A DNA stretch of 29,690 bases, from assembly GCA_039028895.1 (NCBI GenBank), contig JBCCHF010000058.1, forward strand, positions 1-29,690. Reading direction: 5' to 3'. The translations under genes were made by a program, and so were the position numbers. The DNA is from JAHDCJ01 sp039028895 (GTDB taxonomy: Bacteria; Bacteroidota; Bacteroidia; Chitinophagales; Saprospiraceae). Of this stretch, positions 16,789-27,200 are shown piece by piece; the first letter of the stretch is position 1, and the number at the start of each line of letters is the position of its first letter. The notes under the pieces were generated by a model. That model was not told the origin of the DNA. It ran no database searches and worked only from the letters and a program-made list of their open reading frames with translations.

Positions 16789-18177
16789 TCACAAGGCTGC
16801 TTTTTCTTTTAGCCAACTTCTTGCGAACAAAAGTTCGCATTTGTCAATTTCTTTAAGCAACTGTTTGTTGCGCTCGTTCTCTTGTCCGATTCGACGAGCA
16901 AACCGAATGAAGTTGCGGTATCCTTTCTTTTCGATTGGTGCCCATTTTACTGTGCGTATATACTCAGTGAACTGCCTAAGCTGAGTGTCAAATTGGTCAA
17001 AGTTCCCCAATTCATATTCACAGATCAATTCTACAATTCGACCAGTAATATTCATGGAAGTATCTTTAAACTGTGTTCTGATAATAATTGATAAAGCCTT
17101 ATCAAAATTGCCTTTTTTCCATTGGATTAATGTTCTTGCCAGGTTGTTGGCTTCTTCTTTATAGCTATCAGGAATCCTGGTATTAAAACCTTGGTATATC
17201 TCGTCGGCTAATTCAAATTTACCAAATGCCAATGCAAGTTGAATCATATTGAGATAGAGGGCATAGTCTACATCGTATGTTTCACCAAGTATGTTGTGTT
17301 TTCTTCCAAATTCAAACAAGCTCAGCAGGTCGTTTAGTGATTTTTCGACCAGACCGGCATTCAGCAAATTGGATTTGTAGCTTGTTAATGCAATCAGCAT
17401 TGAGATCCTGTGAAGAGGCGTTAATGATTTGTAATTTTCTTCGAAGTTTTGCCTTTGTTCCTGGAATTTTAATTCGTCAGGTTGTTTGGCAAGAGATGCC
17501 AGATCGTCCCAAAAAAAGAAAAATGGATCATTGACATTTCTTAATTCACCAGCTCCCTCTTTAATGTTGTTGGTTTCTCTGAAATGGATTTCCCAACCCG
17601 CTACCCTGTTCATATTCAAGGCTTCGTACTCGAGTTGTGATTTAGCAAAAAAGTAAAACCGGTCGAGTTTGTCAACACAGGCCTGTAGATATTTTTGATT
17701 CTTTTTTCTGTGTTTGTTAGTTGAGGGATGATAATACTTCTTGAATGCCAAGTTAAAGTGATTGAAATAATGGTATATGCCAGTTGGATATTGATCATCC
17801 ACAAAATCACTTAATTTTTCCAATCGTTTGTTAAACTGCAGGTCATTCAGGTTTTGTCCTAGAAGACTTTCCAGGATCAAGTAATTTCTGTCAAAATCAG
17901 ATTTTAGGAGAACGTCTAAGGCCAAATATTCTTCAAATAAGAGATTGGCCTGGTAGAATAAGTTGGTTAATGCCTGATATTTAAAAGCTTTGCCAGGCCA
18001 TACTGCCTCAAAAATAGTTTGGTCTTTTGTTTGTGTTTTAGGGAAATCGGGGTAAAACTGCCTTAAATGAATGAGCAATTGTTCAATCTCTTGTTTATCT
18101 CTCGTAACAGCATGTTCTATAAATCCATTATAATGGGAGCGAGATATGGTTTTCAGATTCGAGATGAATTTTCTCAT
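16789..18177 (-). CDS. Uncharacterised alpha-helical protein, possibly TPR-like
   Basis: The protein has 462 residues with no signal peptide or membrane segment, so it is likely cytoplasmic. I do not recognise the family with certainty. The sequence is strongly helical and rich in Leu, Phe, Tyr, Lys and Glu. Repeating helix pairs such as YALYLNMIQLALAFGKFELA and ARTLIQWKKGNFDKALSII resemble TPR or other helical-repeat scaffolds used for protein contacts. The N-terminus (residues 1-110) is a helical bundle with no known motif. It is divergent from the secreted M23-type protein across 239 bases and convergent to the NYN gene. No catalytic motif is visible. Confidence 0.75.
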   Translation of the reverse strand: MRKFISNLKTISRSHYNGFIEHAVTRDKQEIEQLLIHLRQFYPDFPKTQTKDQTIFEAVWPGKAFKYQALTNLFYQANLLFEEYLALDVLLKSDFDRNYLILESLLGQNLNDLQFNKRLEKLSDFVDDQYPTGIYHYFNHFNLAFKKYYHPSTNKHRKKNQKYLQACVDKLDRFYFFAKSQLEYEALNMNRVAGWEIHFRETNNIKEGAGELRNVNDPFFFFWDDLASLAKQPDELKFQEQRQNFEENYKSLTPLHRISMLIALTSYKSNLLNAGLVEKSLNDLLSLFEFGRKHNILGETYDVDYALYLNMIQLALAFGKFELADEIYQGFNTRIPDSYKEEANNLARTLIQWKKGNFDKALSIIIRTQFKDTSMNITGRIVELICEYELGNFDQFDTQLRQFTEYIRTVKWAPIEKKGYRNFIRFARRIGQENERNKQLLKEIDKCELLFARSWLKEKAAL

Positions 18178-18320
18178 AAATATTTTTTCTTTTTACACCT
18201 TGTATATCAGAAAGTTAAGAAAAAAAAGTAAAAATTTTTGAAATTTTTTTCTGTTTTTTCGATCCTCTTTTCCGCTCATCTTTGTATCGAACAGCTTTTA
18301 ACATGAAAGTTATTTTTAAT

Positions 18321-18384
18321 TGATTTAGTAATTATTAAATCAGTATTGCAAGGATGGGCCCGTAAAAAGTTACGGGCCCTTTTA
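18321..18384 (+). ncRNA. Leader or small RNA ending in a strong terminator-like hairpin
   Basis: In the gap between divergent genes, TGATTTA (18321-18327) pairs with TAAATCA (18335-18341). Then GGGCCCGTAA (18356-18365) pairs perfectly with TTACGGGCCC (18370-18379) around AAAG, followed by TTTTATT. A near-consensus -7 box CATCTTTG lies at 18277-18284, so a transcript would run about 95 bases from near 18290. No gene ends here, so the terminator must belong to a short RNA or act as an attenuator for the gene that starts 32 bases later at 18417. Confidence 0.5.
18356..18383 (+). terminator. Intrinsic terminator or attenuator hairpin
   Basis: A 10-bp perfect GC-rich stem, 4-base loop and four T, placed 33 bases before the ATG of the secreted M23-type gene. 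Confidence 0.75.
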
Positions 18385-18416
18385 TTCACTAAAAAAACCA
18401 AATATTACATCCTGAA

Positions 18417-20954
18417 ATGCAAAAATTTTCCCTCATAGTTTTTTTCACTTTCCTGCTTTTTAATTTATGCTTTAGCCAAATCAATGAATCCTGCAGTAAT
18501 GCAGTAACCATTGCGCTCGACTCACAAGGTGTAGGTAGCGCCACCTCCGGACTCACTGTATTTAATGCTTCTCAATCTATTCCTCCATCAACCTGTAGCG
18601 GTTATACCGCCTCCGTTGCTAACGATGTGTGGTTTGAATTTACTGCAACACATTTTCAACACTATATTGTGGCATGCCCCAGCAGTGGTATGGATATGGT
18701 GTTGGAGGTAAGACAAGGCCCTTCCTGTAATGGCTCTTTTGTTGCATGTACTGACAATGGAGGTGGCAATGGAAGTTGCGAGTCGATGTATGTTAACACA
18801 TCTCCGGGGCAAATTTATTTTATCAGAGTATATGACTATACTGGTTCAGGAAACCCACCAACGACTTTTTCTTTTGGATTATCAATGAGCGGTGTGGGAG
18901 ACCCTCCGGGAGATGATGTGGATATATTTGTACAGAATGCTACTGCCATTCCGAGCGTTTTAGCACCTGGTGATAATATTGAACTGGATTGTGAACAACA
19001 TTATAGTGGTACCGGGTCAGATAACTACAACCCCAATGTTGGCTATTTTTATTCAGAAAATGCCACCTGGGATAACAGCGATGTTGAACTAGGAGATGAT
19101 AGTTCGTCGATTGGCTCTTCAGATGATTATGATCCGGAAGGGATGACAGCCACGATTCCGAGTAATGCCACACCGGGGTTACGATATATTTTATTTGTTG
19201 CTGACTATAATAATGAAGTCGATGAAGGGAGTAATGAAAGCAGTAATGTCGTAGCCGTTCCTATTACGATAACAGGAGGTCCTGCTAATCACGATTTGAC
19301 TATTGGCAATCCTGAAGCAGTACCTGGTTTATTAAGCCCCGGAGAAACGATCAACCTTGCTTGCGACCAGCAATATAACGGTAATGGAAATTCTACGATC
19401 TATACATATGTTGGATTTTTTCTTTCCCAGGATCCTTCATGGGACAATTCGGATACCTATCTGGGGCAATCTGAATCTCAATTGAATCTTCCTTCTGATG
19501 TAAGTGATAATGAAAGTATTTCAGCCATTATTCCTTTTACTGCAACCCCAGGGACATGGTATATCTTGTTTGTGGCGGATTATTTGGATGAGATACAGGA
19601 AACTAATGAAAGCAATAATGTAGCAGCGTTTCCGATTTCCATTACTTCAGGGGTACCTTCTGTAAATGTCATATCACCGAATGGAGGAGAGGAATTTGAG
19701 GTAGGCAGCGTAATAACGATTAATGCATCCATTAACGGTTCCATTCAAGGAAAAACAATTGAATATTCCTCAGATGGTGGGAATACATGGCATTTTATAT
19801 GGAATGACCCTTCGGGCGACCCAGGTTTATCATTTAATTGGACAATACCCAATGATCAATCCACGCAATGCCTGGTAAAAGTAAGGGTAGCCTATAGTGG
19901 CGGAACTATTTCTGATGAAAGCAATGCCTACTTTACGATTTATTCTGAAACAGGACAGGGCTTCGATCTCAATACCCAGGGTATTTCTCATTTATACTGG
20001 CCGTTTTATAATGAGGCCATTTTCTCTCCTGGCTCTTTCCATATTCCCAGTACATGGGAAGACCAGATTGAAGGGCAAATGCAAAATTCAGACGGTGTGA
20101 CCACTGTTTGGAATTTTAGCAATACCCACTACCCTCAATATGATGCCGCTGGAAATTTTACTCGCTGGCACCATTCCGGACATAGTTGTTATGCACAGGA
20201 TTGGAACTTTATGAATGGCGGTAATTCAGATTGCCAAATGCTCTTCTTTTCTCCTTTGAAGGGAACCGTTATTTATTTAAAAGATGACTGCTTTAATACC
20301 AATTGCAATAATCCGACATGCACATCTGGTTGTGGTAACAATTTTGCCATCCAGGCTTTTGACGATCCAACCTTTGTTTTTAAAGCCTGTCATTTCAGTG
20401 AATTAAGTAGCAATCTTTGCGTTGGCTGCCCTATTGAAGCAGGAGAATATATTGGTAAGATTGGCAATGAGGGGAGTTCGACAGCTGCTCATGTGCATGC
20501 AGTACTTTATAAAAACCTTAATCAAACAGATATAAATAGTTTAAGTTGGGGAGCAGCAATGGGCTCTAATACTGACCCTAATATCAACCCCAATAATCCC
20601 TCTGAGCTTTGTTTCTCAAAGGCAGCAGATTTTAAATTTGATGTGATATTGGATGGTACCGGTGGAGACGTTACTAATATTATAGAGCCTTATGCTCCTT
20701 CTATCCGTGCGGAGCTATTTCCAAACCCGACCTCAGGATTGCTCAACTTTAAAGTAAATGCATCTGCAAGTGAGTTTTTTGATGTCCGGGTTTTTAGTGG
20801 AACCGGTCAGTTAATATTTGAAGATCGTAAAGGCAACTATTACAAAGGGGAGATCGTGCAATACGATTTAAGAGGAATGCCACCTGGGCTTTATATCCTG
20901 CATTTAAGATTTGATCAAGAGTTTATTTCACAACGATTTATTATTGCGCAATAA
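18417..20954 (+). CDS. Secreted multidomain M23-peptidase-like protein with CARDB domains and T9SS sorting signal
   Basis: The protein has 845 residues. In order: signal peptide (1-20, FLLFNLCFSQ); a PPC-like beta domain (about 23-160); two CARDB-like adhesion domains, each with ATPGxxYILFVADY (about 165-285 and 290-410); a Kre9/KNH-like Ig domain starting VISPNGGEEFEVGS (about 417-510); an M23 metallopeptidase-like domain (about 560-720) with zinc-ligand candidates His589 and Asp595 in GHSCYAQDW and His692 and His694 in AAHVHAVLY; and a type A T9SS sorting domain (about 764-845, LFPNPTSGLLNF to GLYILHL). It should be exported through the type IX system. It may cut peptidoglycan or proteins outside the cell. 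The second CARDB-like unit is a diverged duplicate of the first. Confidence 0.88.
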   Translation: MQKFSLIVFFTFLLFNLCFSQINESCSNAVTIALDSQGVGSATSGLTVFNASQSIPPSTCSGYTASVANDVWFEFTATHFQHYIVACPSSGMDMVLEVRQGPSCNGSFVACTDNGGGNGSCESMYVNTSPGQIYFIRVYDYTGSGNPPTTFSFGLSMSGVGDPPGDDVDIFVQNATAIPSVLAPGDNIELDCEQHYSGTGSDNYNPNVGYFYSENATWDNSDVELGDDSSSIGSSDDYDPEGMTATIPSNATPGLRYILFVADYNNEVDEGSNESSNVVAVPITITGGPANHDLTIGNPEAVPGLLSPGETINLACDQQYNGNGNSTIYTYVGFFLSQDPSWDNSDTYLGQSESQLNLPSDVSDNESISAIIPFTATPGTWYILFVADYLDEIQETNESNNVAAFPISITSGVPSVNVISPNGGEEFEVGSVITINASINGSIQGKTIEYSSDGGNTWHFIWNDPSGDPGLSFNWTIPNDQSTQCLVKVRVAYSGGTISDESNAYFTIYSETGQGFDLNTQGISHLYWPFYNEAIFSPGSFHIPSTWEDQIEGQMQNSDGVTTVWNFSNTHYPQYDAAGNFTRWHHSGHSCYAQDWNFMNGGNSDCQMLFFSPLKGTVIYLKDDCFNTNCNNPTCTSGCGNNFAIQAFDDPTFVFKACHFSELSSNLCVGCPIEAGEYIGKIGNEGSSTAAHVHAVLYKNLNQTDINSLSWGAAMGSNTDPNINPNNPSELCFSKAADFKFDVILDGTGGDVTNIIEPYAPSIRAELFPNPTSGLLNFKVNASASEFFDVRVFSGTGQLIFEDRKGNYYKGEIVQYDLRGMPPGLYILHLRFDQEFISQRFIIAQ

Positions 20955-20982
20955 GTTTTTGACTTTGGGTTTTGCCGCCTAC

Positions 20983-21010
20983 AAGCTCTTCTCTAATTGG
21001 AGAAGAGCTT
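20983..21010 (+). terminator. Terminator-like hairpin after the secreted M23-type gene
   Basis: AAGCTCTTCTC (20983-20993) pairs perfectly with GAGAAGAGCTT (21000-21010) around TAATTG. It begins 28 bases past the stop codon. The T run after it is poor. The rest of the 330-base gap up to 21284 shows no clear promoter box or gene. Confidence 0.65.
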
Positions 21011-21284
21011 CTTGATTGATAACCAATAAAATAAAAGTCGCAATAATTAAGTATCTTCAAAATACCTTGCAAAGCGATCGATAAATATCATTCAATTATC
21101 GAAAGCAAAATTTATCCCTCAACCCGTCGGTGGATTTTTTATTTCCTTTTGTTTTAGAATCAGCCTCATAAACTCAGAGACTTCAACTGATTCTGTTTTA
21201 TGTAACATTGGCCTTGTATAATAAGAAAGTGTTATTACTTAATATTTCTATCTAAGTCTCATTAATCATTAATTACGTGATTTG

Positions 21285-24200
21285 ATGAAAGCTCTAAAAG
21301 CAATTAAATCTTTCAATGACCTAAATCCAATAAAAAACTCATTAGCAGAATTTGTTAGTCGTAGGATTCGGGAAAATTTTGATTTAGGCGAAAAATCCAG
21401 GTTAAGTATATTGTATCTAGGATCAATTCAAGCAAAAGATCTTTTGTTTCCAATATTAACCGAACTTGAGTTGACAAGCTCAATCGAGAAATTTGAAGTT
21501 CATATTCTTGACTCTGTACATAACTATGAATTTCAGGATATTGAGAATTGGAAGGTTTTTTTAGACCGAAAGTCACATTCTGATAAGGTAGAATTTTTTA
21601 CACATGAAGTCGACTTAGATCAAATAGATTTTGAACAAGAGTTCCTTAAGGATAAACTCAAGATAAACAAGGCGAATTTCTTTGATATTGTTTTGGTTTA
21701 CAACGCACTTCACAAATCGATAAACTGGAGACTGGCAAGTTATCATTTATTAGAAGTTCTGAACGAAGGTGGGCAATTAGTTTTTTCAGAAGCAATTAAA
21801 GATTTAGCATTTCTTGATGGTAAGTTGGATCAAATACCCTCAAGTCAAGGAATTAATATAACCTCTACAGTAAGAAAAAAGTATTATGACTTCTGTGAAA
21901 AGTTTTATTCATGGAGGAACAAGTATTTCTTTTGGGACCCGGAGATTAGCCCTTCCGATAGCAAGCTTTTTGAAGTTCAATTCAATAATTATTTCGATGG
22001 TTTTGTGTCAGACGAATTCAGTTTTCAGAGAAAGACTAGTTTTTCAGATATACAGGACTGGGTAAATAATAAAGCTTCTTCCTACTTTTCTTACGGGTTG
22101 GAAAATCAAACATTTAAATTCAATAATAGTGCTTTCAATGAAAAAGATGAGTTATTGCTTGACTTTGGATTGAAAGTTCACTCCTTTGAAAACTTCAAAA
22201 AAGGCTCTTTTGACAAGATTGGATATTGGCGAGCAAAAAACCTGATTGACAGAATAGAAAGGTTGCCGGATTTTAAATCAAAATTGATAGGTCAAACAGC
22301 AATTGATCTTTTGCTCAGCCATGATATGATTTTACCCGCCCATACATATTTTTTTGGTATTCTTCCCTGGGATGTGAGGCACGATAGGTGGGTTTATCCG
22401 CTACATGGAATTATTAACCAGACCCTTTCGAAAGGAGAGAGTTCTTCCATAGCAGAAAACTTTATCTATTACTACCTGATTCTTTCGGAGGAAATAGGTT
22501 TTTCTTTAATTGAATACTTTTCCTCTAAGCTTAACAGACAAATTGCAATTGAGATAAAATTGAACAATGAAAAACCTGATTTATCTTTAACCTTACAAAA
22601 AGGAAAAAGGGGAAACATTAAAAAGATGATCATTGAAATTCCCAGCAATTTTAATGATCGATCCTATATACGCTTTCCCAACTTGAGCACAGAGACTTTT
22701 AGGAAACCAAAAAATAAAACAGGGCATCAGCCTAATGATGATCAAGAATTTAAAAACCCCGTCTATACCCAGGTAAAACCAAATCTCACTCGACTTTCAA
22801 TTTCCCAGGACTTTTACTTTCACCTTACTCATACCTATTGCGCTAAATATGCAAAAGGGAAAGAAAATGTAGTTATGGCTAACTGGGATAAATATGACGC
22901 TGATAAATATACTCCCGTTTTTGAGAATGTAATATCTGCGCTTTGTATTCCGGAAAATGATCTGCCAAATATTATTAAATCTCTTTATGGGATTTCAAGA
23001 TTACTTGGCGAAATGGAGAGAGGAACTAAGATATTAATGATCCCTTCTATTGTTAGTAGTGAGAAGAAAAACATAAAAGGATCTGGCTGTTTATTGCTAA
23101 TAGAAAAAACAATCCAAAACTATCCCCACGCCTCAATCAAAAGTATTCTTGATGATCGAAACATCTTGTTAACGCATATTACAAGCAGGATTTTTCATAG
23201 AATGGGGATTATTAGTTTAGCACAATCTGGATTCAGAATCCAGGCACTTAAAGCAGCTATAGCCGCAGTTATTTCAAGAAATGGATCCCATGGTATCGGA
23301 AGTAACGTACTGCCCTTGGTAGGATTTGACACTGAACACGGACCGTTTGCATTACAAGCTCTAATAAAATATCTGCGTCAAAGGTTTGATTTCATAGCCC
23401 AAGTTGCCTCAGGATTCCCGAGGTGGACTTTCTCTGCATGGTTCAATAGCGATATTATGATGAGGTTCTACATGCAATTTCATCTTTTAGATAAATTGGT
23501 AAAAGCTGAAGGTTTATCTGCTCATCAATACAGATATACTAATCATACGCCGGAGGTGGACCTAGGTAGTGTTTTCCAAAATGAGGGCTTAATTCGAGGG
23601 GGCTCTCAAAATCTTGGAATTGGAGATACAATAATAGTGCAAGGGTGGACTAGAAAAAGATCCGGATTGGCTTCAAATACTTTTGTTCTTGAGAAGGATA
23701 AAGTCAAAATCATTTGCGAGGTAGATAAGGAAGGTGAGGAGACTAAAGGGCTCATTGATGAAAAATTGGATAGTCAAGAATTCATACATAAACAATTTTA
23801 TTCTGATAACTTTCAAGAAACTGGTTGTGAAGTAAAAATTATCGGCACCATAGAAGAATTAATCGAAGTTCCTGGTAAAATCCAGGTTTTTGAAGGTGAA
23901 AAGAAATTGTCTTTTCTCAAGTTTAAATTGGTCTCGTGTAAGTATATCCAACATAAGCTTCAGGTCAAGGTTAGACGTAGGAGTTATATCGATCTCAGTA
24001 ACTATTCAAGTGGACAATTTAAGCTAGAAAACTATTCAGAGTATGATTATTCAATTCACGGAAAGAATGTGGTTGATATTTCTAATCATGAGTTGATTTC
24101 AAGGCGAGAAAAAGAGAAATTACGAATTCATATATATGGAAGAGTCACTTCTGTTAGTAGTGAAGGTTGTGTGATTGAGCTCGGAGATCAAAATAGTATT

Positions 24201-27200
24201 GAGGTAGAGTTTGATAATTTTTCTGATGTCAAGCAATTAACCACAAATAAATACTATATAATCAGTGGTTTAGTGTTTAAGAATTTGGAAAATTCCTATC
24301 TCCCGGACGGGAATAAATTGATCATCAAATTTGGGAAAATTGAATCTGAGCTAGGCAAGGATAAATACTCAAAACTTACTTTTCCATCCCTTACAAAATT
24401 CTGTTCCCCTTATTCCATTCATATTTATGATGCATTTGACACAAAAAAACTACAAACTCTTTTAGAAAACACCCAAAAGCTAAAAATATTTGGGTATTTA
24501 AAAATTGATGAAAAGGGTAATTGGAAGGTATTTGGTGGGGATAATAAAAAAACTGGAATTCAGATTGTAAATCCTTTACCTCGCATGCAATCCGGAAGAT
24601 GGGTAATTCTTGAAGGACGATTATCTAAGAAAAATAGATTTTTTGGAATTGATTTATTAATAAATTGTTCGTCCTACACCTATATAGAAGAAACAGTTGA
24701 ATGGAACGTTACCCAAATTAGCTATAATGACCTGGTTAGATATAAAACTCAGGATTCAATCATACTGCTCAATTCAGTTGAAGAAATTGAAAAAAAGCAA
24801 TATAATATAAAAGCTTATGGAGCAGTCCAGTCGTATCGCAAGGAGGCAAAAAAATTGTGGTTCTTATCTGAAAATAATCCCGTTTCCTGCGTTTTGAATT
24901 ATTCTGATTTTGACCAGAATAATAGTCTTTGGGGCCACTTAGTTGTTGGAACCCGATTGATAGTTCAAGGAGAAATTGAAAAAGAGGGCGAAGAGTTTCG
25001 AATAAAAAATGCAAAAATTTTAGAATTAGTAAAGACAAATCATATTGTCGGAGCGAGTTCTATTCACGAAGAAACTAAACGATTAGGACATGATGTTCAA
25101 ATCGCAATTCCAGGAGGTGTGGTTGGTTACCAGGCAATTTATTGTATACTTGAAAATATAATTCGTAACTCCTCAAAACATGATTGGGCCAAACTGCCGG
25201 AAGTGGAGAAGGCAGGAAAGAATTTGGAAATCAAAATTGAATTAGAAGATCGCTTAAATGAAGATTTCCTCATTTGCAGGATCTGGAACAATGCCAGGGA
25301 CTTAAGAGATTCATTTGAAAAAAAAGATATCAATGGAAATTTTGTTTCCAAAGCAGGCAAAACCAATGAGGTATTAGTTAATTGGGACCCCAGATTTTAT
25401 TATCAGTACAAGAGTTCAATCACTCTAAATGAATCAAATGTTCCCAGGGAAACGCGTGAACGATTTTCCATGGAACAAATTCCATTGCACCATAAACTGA
25501 ATTTTTTCTTTTGTGATCCTTTAATTGATAATACAGGATCACTTATTCGGGAGCACCTCGGTATTTCTGAAACTAAAATCGTTGCGGGTTTTCTTAATGT
25601 TGTTGACATTGAAACCATTGGCAGTGAAAGCATGGAGCATATCATGCTTGATGAGTATAGTCATAAAAATTCCGGATTTGTTCGCTCTACTGCAGTGTGG
25701 GAAGAAGAAGGAGGGCAATTAATTCCACGATTAGCTACGAAAATTAAATTACTTAAACCTCGTGAAATAGGTGTGTTTTCTTCTTTTGGTCCAGATAAAT
25801 TGATAATGTCTATTCCTTTGTTAAGGGAATTTAACAGCCATGGGATCTATTTTTTTTCACATAAACAATTTGAAGACCTTGATTTTGAAATTTGCATCAT
25901 ATTAGATGATGGAGAAAAATCTAAAACTAAAAGACGTCCAGGCCGGGATGAAAAAAATCTAATCTTATACTTGAATAGATTCATTGATTCGGAGCAATAC
26001 CCTCTTCATGAAATTGAAGAAGATTATGTAATGTTTAAACATGTAATAGGGTATTACCCATATAGGTTATTGCTTGTTTTGGAGGATAAAAAATATGAAA
26101 GTTTGATGAGGAAAAGGCTCGACTTTCCTTTCATTTTTCGCAGGATCAGATTTATCAGACAGTCACGATTTGACAGTTTATTGGCCTATGTAAGCTCTTC
26201 CTGGGAGAATACAACTGCCAAACCAACAAGACATGATCTTGATAATTTTGAAAAATTTAAACTTTATTTATATCAATTGTGGATCAACCTATTATCCGGT
26301 AATTTTTCGAAAAACCTGAAAACGTTTGCATTAAGCGTAAATTATCAAAGTCCTGGAAAAGATGATGGGCTTAGAGAGCATTTCAAACTTGATCAATTTT
26401 TCTATTTATTCAATTCAAGAAAATCTGAGCTTGTTGAATTATTATGTATTTATATCAGGGAAACGGTCCATGGTGAGGTTGAAAGCCCAACTTCAGAAAT
26501 TCTAGAAGTAATAAATTCGTTGGTAAAGTACTTCCGTCAAGAGTTAAATAGTTTTTCTCTAACTCAAACACCTGAGGCATATCTCCCAAATTATTTTAAT
26601 AGATGGATAGAAGGTGTAGCTTATAAGATTCAGGATAAAATTTGGTTTACCAACACTTATTTGAAGGCTTTTCAAGTTGATGATTTCTGGAGCCTGGTTA
26701 CTAAAGTGATAAATGTTGTTCCATCAATTGTCGATGCCTTAACTGTACAATCTATGGACTTACCCCCTACCGTGCCACCAGAATACACACACATTGGGAG
26801 TGATAGTAACGAAGAAGGTATTCCTAAGAAAAGGATGAAAAAAAGCCTTGAAGGAATTAAGTGGCATGAAGACTTGAATAAAGCCTTTATCAATACTCCT
26901 TTCGCTGATTTGCCAAAAACAATACTTCCATATGATGTTGATAACCCTCAAGTTGATACGCTGCCAATTGTTTATAGCAGGCATGGCTCTGCAAAAAAAG
27001 ACCAAAATAAAATTCACCTGGAGTTATTAAGTGGGTCTCAGATTTCCTTCTCCATATTAAAAGAACCTCCAGATGATGATTATTTTTTCTTTAAACTCTT
27101 ATTACAGCTAATAGAAAATGCCTTACCTGTCATTATGGTATTGGATGAAAGGCTCGGTCGATTCGTTGATAAGTATAAAGATGTATTGCCAAAGAGATTG

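Noticed and set aside
16789..18177. Cas-like or effector role for the helical protein
   Set aside because: No Cas motif, HEPN R-x4-6-H arrangement or catalytic signature could be seen; it is far from the array.
21205..21230. TATAAT-like -10 box before the giant ATPase gene
   Set aside because: Classical sigma70 boxes are not the norm in Bacteroidota, and no TAnnTTTG match was found in this gap.
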